Positions 59,437-64,000 of a DNA stretch of 64,000 nt are shown here, piece after piece. The notes under the pieces are model-generated. The model was not told where the DNA came from. It did not search any database and was given only the letters and a program-made list of their open reading frames with translations. Numbering within the stretch: the first letter of the stretch is position 1; each line of letters begins with the position of its first letter. The position numbers were made by a program, and so were the translations under genes. The stretch is from Promicromonospora thailandica (GTDB lineage: Bacteria > Actinomycetota > Actinomycetes > Actinomycetales > Cellulomonadaceae), in assembly GCF_024171955.1 (NCBI RefSeq), contig NZ_JAMTCS010000004.1, forward strand, positions 1-64,000. The letters are read 5' to 3'.

Positions 59437-60636
59437 ATGGGGTACGTGACCTCCGCCCTCGACACCACCGCGCTGCTCCCGCCGCTGCAGATCGGCCCGC
59501 TCACCGTGGCCACGCCCGTCGTGCTCGCGCCCATGGCCGGCGTGACCAACCGCGCGTTCCGCACCCTGTGCCGCGAGGCCGGCCGCTCCACCGGCTTCGA
59601 CCCGGGCCTGTACGTCGCGGAGATGGTCACGAGCCGCGCGCTCGTGGAGCGCAACACCGAGGCGCTGCGGATCGTCACGTTCGGCGACGACGAGACCCCG
59701 CGCTCGGCCCAGGTGTACGGCGTGGACCCGGCCACCGTCGGCGCCGCGGTACGGATCATCGCCGGCGAGGACCGCGCCGACCACGTCGACCTCAACTTCG
59801 GCTGCCCCGTGCCCAAGGTGACCCGCAAGGGCGGTGGCGCGGCCCTGCCCTGGAAGCGGCAGCTCTTCACGGACATCGTCCGGGCCGCCGTCGAGGCCGC
59901 CGAGCCGTACGGCGTGCCCGTCACGGTCAAGATGCGCAAGGGCATCGACGACGAGCACCTCACCTACCTCGAGGCCGGGCAGATCGCGGAGTCGCTCGGC
60001 GTCGCCGCCGTCGCCCTGCACGCCCGGACCGCCGCCCAGCACTACTCGGGCCAGGCGGAGTGGGAGGCCATCGCCCGCCTCAAGGAGGCGGTGCGGACCG
60101 TCCCGGTGCTCGGCAACGGCGACATCTGGTCGGCCGAGGACGCCGTGCGCCTGGTCGAGCAGACCGGGGCCGACGGCGTCGTGGTCGGCCGGGGCTGCCA
60201 GGGGCGCCCGTGGCTGTTCGCCGACCTCGCGGCCGCCTTCAACGGCTCGGACCTGCGCGTCCGGCCCGGTCTGCGCGAGGTGACCGACACGATCTACCGG
60301 CACGGCGAGCTCATGATCGAGTACTTCGACGGCGACGAGGGCAAGGGCATGCGCGACCTGCGCAAGCACATGGCCTGGTACCTCAAGGGGTACGCCGTCG
60401 GCGGCGAGAAGCGGCAGGCCCTCGCGCTGGTCAGCACGCTGGCCGAGCTGCGCGAGCGGCTCGACGCGCTCGACCTCGACGCGCCCTACCCGGGCGAGGA
60501 CGCCGAGGGTCCGCGCGGGCGCGCCGGCTCCCCCAAGACGCCCCACCTGCCCTACGGGTGGCTCGACTCCCGCGACCTGTCCGAGGAGTTCGAGGCGAGG
60601 CTGCGCGAGGCCGAGCTCAGCGTCAGCGGCGGCTGA
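59437..60636 (+). CDS. dusB: tRNA-dihydrouridine synthase
   Basis: A 399-residue flavoenzyme that reduces uridine in the tRNA D-loop using NADPH and FMN. Motifs: [20 protein letters not shown] (about residues 30-49), [32 protein letters not shown] with the catalytic Cys, [11 protein letters not shown] with the phosphate-contacting Lys, [16 protein letters not shown] and [18 protein letters not shown]. The C-terminal helical domain follows. ATG at 59437 and GTG at 59446 are both possible starts. The 3' end overlaps the convergent gene by 14 bp. Confidence 0.93.
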   Translation: MGYVTSALDTTALLPPLQIGPLTVATPVVLAPMAGVTNRAFRTLCREAGRSTGFDPGLYVAEMVTSRALVERNTEALRIVTFGDDETPRSAQVYGVDPATVGAAVRIIAGEDRADHVDLNFGCPVPKVTRKGGGAALPWKRQLFTDIVRAAVEAAEPYGVPVTVKMRKGIDDEHLTYLEAGQIAESLGVAAVALHARTAAQHYSGQAEWEAIARLKEAVRTVPVLGNGDIWSAEDAVRLVEQTGADGVVVGRGCQGRPWLFADLAAAFNGSDLRVRPGLREVTDTIYRHGELMIEYFDGDEGKGMRDLRKHMAWYLKGYAVGGEKRQALALVSTLAELRERLDALDLDAPYPGEDAEGPRGRAGSPKTPHLPYGWLDSRDLSEEFEARLREAELSVSGG

Positions 60637-61864
60637 GGGCATCGGCCGGCTCGTCGCCGGGCGGCAGCACGCGGCCCATGATCGACGACGTCATCATGAG
60701 GCCGGGCTCGTCACGCGTCGCGGCCGGCTCGCGGTCGCGCAGCAGCGCCGCGCCGTCACGCGCCCACGCGAGGCCGGGCCGGTCGAGCGCCGCCCCGTAC
60801 AGCGCGTCCAGGTGGTCCGCGTAGCGCTCCGCGAGCAGCACGAGCACCCAGGAGGGCACGTCCGGGTCGGCCAGCACCTGGGCGAGCCGCGGCGGCTTCC
60901 ACGGGGCGAGCGGCGGCGTGTGCACCTCCCGCAGCTGGGCGTAGCAGTCGAGCAGGCGCAGGCCCTTGACCGGGTGGTGCGCCAGCGCGAACGCGGCGTC
61001 GTCGGGGTCGGTGCCGTCGTCCGGGAGCCGGCGCACGTCGCGGAGCGACGGCAGCAGCGCGAACTCGTCCGCGGGCGCCCCGATCCGTTCCTGGAAGCGC
61101 AGGTAGGCGTCGATGACGTGCGTGGCGGTGCCCTCCACGACCACGTCCCCGAACAGGTCGAGGAAGGCCCGGTGGTGGTCGGCGACCAGCTCGCGGGCCC
61201 GGGCCAGGCGGGCCGGGTTGCGGTAGGCCGGGCACGGCGACGCCGCCAGCAGGCCGACGACGCCCTCCACCACGTTCGCCAGGTCGTCCGGCGGGTAGAT
61301 GTCCGGCGTGCCCGCGAAGATCCAGCCCGCCCCGACGGGCAGCACCCGTGCCGCCAGCGGCAGGTCCGGGGCGAGGGCCGAGGCGGGGACCTGGGACCGC
61401 CCCGTCCAGACCGGGTAGTCGAGGTCGTCCTCCAGGTTGTGCAGCACGGCGTGCTCGTCCACCACGTCGGTCACCAGGAAGAAGCCGTGCACCCCGCCCG
61501 ACCGCCAGCCGGCCAGCAGGGCACGCTCGGCGTCGTCGACGTCGAGGCCGTCGGGCGCGGCACCGTCGTCCGCCCCGGGCTCGCCGAGCAGGCGGCGCAC
61601 CAGGGACGGGCCGGGTGGGCCCGCCCACGGACCGTCCGGCGCCGGAGATCCCTCGTGCACCAGCAGGTCCGTGACGCACCCGCGGGTCGCCTCGACGTAC
61701 CGGCCCGGGTCGAGATCGTCCGGCGGGGGCCCGGCCTCCGCCCGCACGGCGTCGACCAGCCGGTCGAACGCCGCGGCGTTGGCGGGGCGCAGCACGTGCG
61801 CGACGAGGCGGTGGACGAGGCGCGTGGCGAGGTCCCGGTGTGTGGTGCGCGGTGGTGGAGTCAT
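60623..61864 (-). CDS. Uncharacterised protein of 413 residues
   Basis: No family recognised. The protein has no membrane segment or signal peptide. It is rich in Asp, Pro, Arg and Ala, with helical stretches such as DLATRLVHRLVAHVL near the N-terminus, FFLVTDVVDEHAVLHNLEDD in the middle, VGAGWIFAGTPDIYP, FLDLFGDVVVEGTATHVIDA and APADEFALLPSLRD later. Normal codon bias and an ATG start support a real gene. It is divergent from the DUF2637-like gene and its end overlaps dusB by 14 bp. Confidence 0.8.
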   Translation of the reverse strand: MTPPPRTTHRDLATRLVHRLVAHVLRPANAAAFDRLVDAVRAEAGPPPDDLDPGRYVEATRGCVTDLLVHEGSPAPDGPWAGPPGPSLVRRLLGEPGADDGAAPDGLDVDDAERALLAGWRSGGVHGFFLVTDVVDEHAVLHNLEDDLDYPVWTGRSQVPASALAPDLPLAARVLPVGAGWIFAGTPDIYPPDDLANVVEGVVGLLAASPCPAYRNPARLARARELVADHHRAFLDLFGDVVVEGTATHVIDAYLRFQERIGAPADEFALLPSLRDVRRLPDDGTDPDDAAFALAHHPVKGLRLLDCYAQLREVHTPPLAPWKPPRLAQVLADPDVPSWVLVLLAERYADHLDALYGAALDRPGLAWARDGAALLRDREPAATRDEPGLMMTSSIMGRVLPPGDEPADALSRR

Positions 61865-61916
61865 GCCGGTAGCATCCGCTATGAACGGCAGCCCTGCTCG
61901 GTCAACAGCGACCATC

Positions 61917-61925
61917 TGTGGATAA
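61917..61925. other. Perfect DnaA-box match (TGTGGATAA)
   Basis: The 9-mer is the exact reverse complement of the E. coli consensus DnaA box TTATCCACA. It is single, in the 198-bp gap between the unknown gene and the DUF2637-like gene, in an AT-richer patch that goes on to GGTTAAATATTGACG. A single box does not make an origin. Apart from this box, I see no gene or strong hairpin in the gap. Confidence 0.45.
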
Positions 61926-62062
61926 CTGTTCACCCCGGCTTCGGTTAAATATTGACGTCGATCTCCGGTGTGAAGAGCGCATAGGACGCAAAGTAGACCA
62001 AGATCAGCCTTGCACCACCCCCGACTCCAACCCACCTGTCTGACGGAAAGGGACCCACCCAC

Positions 62063-63268
62063 ATGGCATCGGAGAAACGCCCACGACGCGTACCGGCCGT
62101 CCTGGCCGACACGCGCAGGAACCCGGGCTTCGCCCTGGGCGCCTTCGGGCTCTCGGCCTGGGCCTACATCGGCATGTCGCACACCATCGCCGACTACGAG
62201 GGGCCGCGGCTCGGTTACGCCCTCGGCGTCGCCTACGAGGCGCTGGTGATCGGTCTGGCCTGGGAGGGCCGGCGGCGCGCGGACCGCGCGCTGGAGACCG
62301 GCCGCCCCGTCTCCGGGCACGTGCGCTGGCTCGGTGGCGCCATCGTCGTCGGCATCCTCTCCGGCGCGCTCGCCGCCTGGCACGGCTGGCTGCTCGGCGA
62401 GGGCATCTTCGCGATCTCCCGCGCCGTCGCGCCCGTGCTCGCCGCCGTCGCCGTGCACCTCTTCTTCCAGTCGGCCTCCAGCGCGCGGGACCTCGACCGG
62501 CAGGCCGAGATCCACAACGACCGGCAGACCGCGGTGCTGGACATGCTCGACGCGGTGCGCCTCGCGCAGATCGCGCCCCCGGAGGAGCGCGCGGCGCGCA
62601 TCGCCGACGTGAACGCCGCCGTGGGCCGCGTCCACCGGCACGTGCCGGCGGACGTCACCGCCGAGGTGACCCGACCCCACCTGGAGTCGGAGCGCACGAT
62701 CCGCGACGTGGTCCAGGAGGCCGCCGCGCTGGCGGGCGAGTGGATGCCGTCGGGCCGCGAGCAGGAGGAGCGGGCGCGGCAGGGTCGGGAGCAGCAGGGT
62801 CTGGAGCAGCACCAGGTGCCGCTCCTGCCGGAGCCCGTGGAGGCGGAGGCGCTGCTGCTGGAGGCCGCCGAGCCGGAGCCCGAGCCGCAGCCGGAACCAG
62901 AGCCGGAGCCCGCCGAGGAGGCCGTGGCCGAGGTCACCGCACCCGACGTCACCGCACCCGAGGTCACCGAGACCGCCGGTGCCGCTCCCATGGTCGCCGA
63001 GCGCGTGCGCCTCGCGGCCAAGTACGCGCCCGTGACGCCGGAGCCGGCGCGGAGCACCGTCGTCGACGAGCCCGCCGACGGCCCGGCCCAGCCGCTCACC
63101 ACCGCGCAGATCAGTGAGATCCGCGTGCTGCGGTGGGCGCAGACGCTCAGCGTCGAGGAGGTCGCCGCGCGGGTGGGCGTCTCCGTGGCCTCGGTGAAGC
63201 GGTACGCCCCGAGCACGGACCCGACCACCGAGACGGGCTCGCTCATGGCGGTGTCGTCCGCCTCCTGA
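62063..63268 (+). CDS. DUF2637-like membrane protein with C-terminal HTH
   Basis: A 401-residue protein. Four hydrophobic segments in residues about 20-145 (FALGAFGLSAWAYIGMSHTI, LGYALGVAYEALVIGLAW, WLGGAIVVGILSGALAAWHG, AVAPVLAAVAVHLFF) resemble the DUF2637 arrangement of actinobacterial plasmid and phage proteins. A charged helical part and a Glu/Pro repeat stretch (about 265-300) follow. The last 55 residues hold a probable HTH: LRWAQTLSVEEVAARVGVSV, then ASVKRYAP. A membrane-anchored DNA-binding role is inferred. ATG follows AAAGGG by about 11 nt. Confidence 0.7.
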   Translation: MASEKRPRRVPAVLADTRRNPGFALGAFGLSAWAYIGMSHTIADYEGPRLGYALGVAYEALVIGLAWEGRRRADRALETGRPVSGHVRWLGGAIVVGILSGALAAWHGWLLGEGIFAISRAVAPVLAAVAVHLFFQSASSARDLDRQAEIHNDRQTAVLDMLDAVRLAQIAPPEERAARIADVNAAVGRVHRHVPADVTAEVTRPHLESERTIRDVVQEAAALAGEWMPSGREQEERARQGREQQGLEQHQVPLLPEPVEAEALLLEAAEPEPEPQPEPEPEPAEEAVAEVTAPDVTAPEVTETAGAAPMVAERVRLAAKYAPVTPEPARSTVVDEPADGPAQPLTTAQISEIRVLRWAQTLSVEEVAARVGVSVASVKRYAPSTDPTTETGSLMAVSSAS

Positions 63269-63272
63269 ACGG

Positions 63273-63320
63273 CCGACGGCCCGGCCCCGCGCGTCGCGAC
63301 GCGCGGGGCCGGGCCGTCGG
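63273..63320. terminator. 48-bp perfect palindrome, bidirectional terminator between convergent genes
   Basis: Arms 63273-63296 and 63297-63320 are exact reverse complements with no spacer, centred on TCGCGA. It lies 4 bp past the DUF2637-like stop and 4 bp before the aldehyde-dehydrogenase stop. Confidence 0.72.
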
Positions 63321-63324
63321 GATA

Positions 63325-64000
63325 TCAGCCGAAGTTGACGCCCTGGGCCAGCGGCAGCTCCGTCGAGTAGTTCACGGTGTTCGTCGCGCGGCGCATGTAC
63401 TGCTTCCACGCGTCCGAGCCGGACTCGCGCCCGCCGCCCGTCGACTTCTCGCCACCGAACGCGCCGCCGATCTCGGCGCCCGAGGTGCCGATGTTCACGT
63501 TCACGATGCCGCAGTCCGAGCCGACCTCGGAGAGGAAGGTCTCGGCCTCGCGCACGTCCAGCGTGAAGATGGACGACGACAGGCCCTGCGGCACGTCGTT
63601 GTGCACGGCGATCGCCTCGGCCAGGTCCGAGTAGGTCAGCACGTACAGGATCGGCGCGAACGTCTCCCGCTTGACCACGTCGGCCTGCTCCGGCATGCGC
63701 ACGATCGCCGGGTGCACGTACGCGGCGTCCTCGGCGCCCGGCACCGTCACGGCCGTGCCGCCCACCACGAGCTCGCCGCCCGCGGCGACCGCCTCGTCGA
63801 TCGCGGCCAGCATGCGGTCCCGCGCGTCCGCGTCCACCAGCGGGCCCACCAGGGTGCCCTCGGTGCGCGGGTCGCCCACGGGCAGTCCGGTGTAGACCTT
63901 GGCGAGCCGCCCCACGACCTCGTCCACGATCGACTCGTGCACGATGAGGCGGCGCAGCGACGTGCAGCGTTGGCCCGCCGTACCCGCCGCGGCGAAGACC
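63325..64000 (-). CDS. Aldehyde dehydrogenase of ALDH7 type, C-terminal part (cut by window edge)
   Basis: The 3' portion of a dehydrogenase, 225 codons before the right edge. It contains the catalytic Cys in [13 protein letters not shown] (codon at 63966-63964), the Glu of PFA-type [13 protein letters not shown], and the strongly diagnostic end [20 protein letters not shown] followed by [16 protein letters not shown]. That pattern is ALDH7/antiquitin (alpha-aminoadipic semialdehyde or piperideine-6-carboxylate dehydrogenase, lysine catabolism). The N-terminal NAD domain is off the edge. Confidence 0.9.
   Translation of the reverse strand, partial: VFAAAGTAGQRCTSLRRLIVHESIVDEVVGRLAKVYTGLPVGDPRTEGTLVGPLVDADARDRMLAAIDEAVAAGGELVVGGTAVTVPGAEDAAYVHPAIVRMPEQADVVKRETFAPILYVLTYSDLAEAIAVHNDVPQGLSSSIFTLDVREAETFLSEVGSDCGIVNVNIGTSGAEIGGAFGGEKSTGGGRESGSDAWKQYMRRATNTVNYSTELPLAQGVNFG

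Noticed and set aside
61865-62062. Replication origin
   Set aside because: Only one consensus DnaA box was found, with no dnaA, dnaN or parAB genes adjacent.

Overview
This 64 kb window is very GC-rich DNA with the codon bias, start-codon use (many GTG) and gene content of an actinobacterial chromosome. The gene types (DUF222/HNH protein, CGNR regulator, DUF5107-TPR protein, several CUT1 sugar importers without their own ATPase, dnaG next to dgt) suggest a soil or plant-litter member of Cellulomonadaceae/Promicromonosporaceae. The genus is inferred from general character and was not tested. I saw no rRNA, tRNA, CRISPR array, insertion sequence or prophage.

Layout. 1-1600: the 5' part of a DUF222/HNH gene with a 12-bp tandem repeat, a 48-bp perfect palindrome and a DUF4352 membrane protein. 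1615-13285: a ten-gene minus-strand operon led by its own LacI repressor gene. It encodes two permeases, a binding lipoprotein, two tandem ADP-ribosylglycohydrolase-fold proteins, a ribokinase-like kinase, a hydrolase/FGE-like fusion, a CoA-transferase and a CitE-type lyase, mostly joined by 4-bp overlaps. This looks like catabolism of a sugar conjugate whose acid part is opened through a CoA ester. 13565-19343: small regulator/enzyme pairs (MFS, CGNR regulator with VOC protein, methyltransferase, LysR, SDR, TetR). 19340-21186: a Gfo/Idh/MocA dehydrogenase and a sugar isomerase.

21267-35052: an alpha-galactoside system. A minus-strand operon carries a DUF5107-TPR protein, a clan-A-like hydrolase, a CUT1 importer, a cytoplasmic GH36 alpha-galactosidase and a mutarotase-like protein. 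An AraC regulator gene is divergent and is followed by a secreted GH27 alpha-galactosidase. A nearly identical 26-bp site lies before the operon and before the GH27 gene, in opposite orientation. 35151-47502: LysR with two aldo/keto reductases, an FAD oxidoreductase with MarR, a second-type methionine aminopeptidase with an XRE regulator and a 14-bp-spaced operator array, a drug exporter, dnaG, an AraC/VOC pair, dgt and a DUF4236 protein. 47577-48027 holds remains of a lost ABC-exporter/two-component locus. 48134-49607 is a hipBA toxin-antitoxin pair with dyad operators.

49632-56523: a maltose/maltodextrin locus (malEFG, divergent malR, GH13 alpha-glucosidase) with matching operators. Between malR and the glucosidase is a striking 214-bp non-coding element: four direct and four inverted copies of an 11-bp motif, bracketed by a 17-bp direct repeat. 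56526-59281: arginine deiminase and its antiporter. 59437-64000: tRNA-dihydrouridine synthase, an unknown protein, a membrane/HTH DUF2637-like protein, a second 48-bp perfect palindrome, and the C-terminal part of an ALDH7-type dehydrogenase cut by the window end.

The three sugar importers share one gap: none has a nucleotide-binding subunit gene here, so all probably use a common MsiK/MsmK-type ATPase encoded elsewhere.
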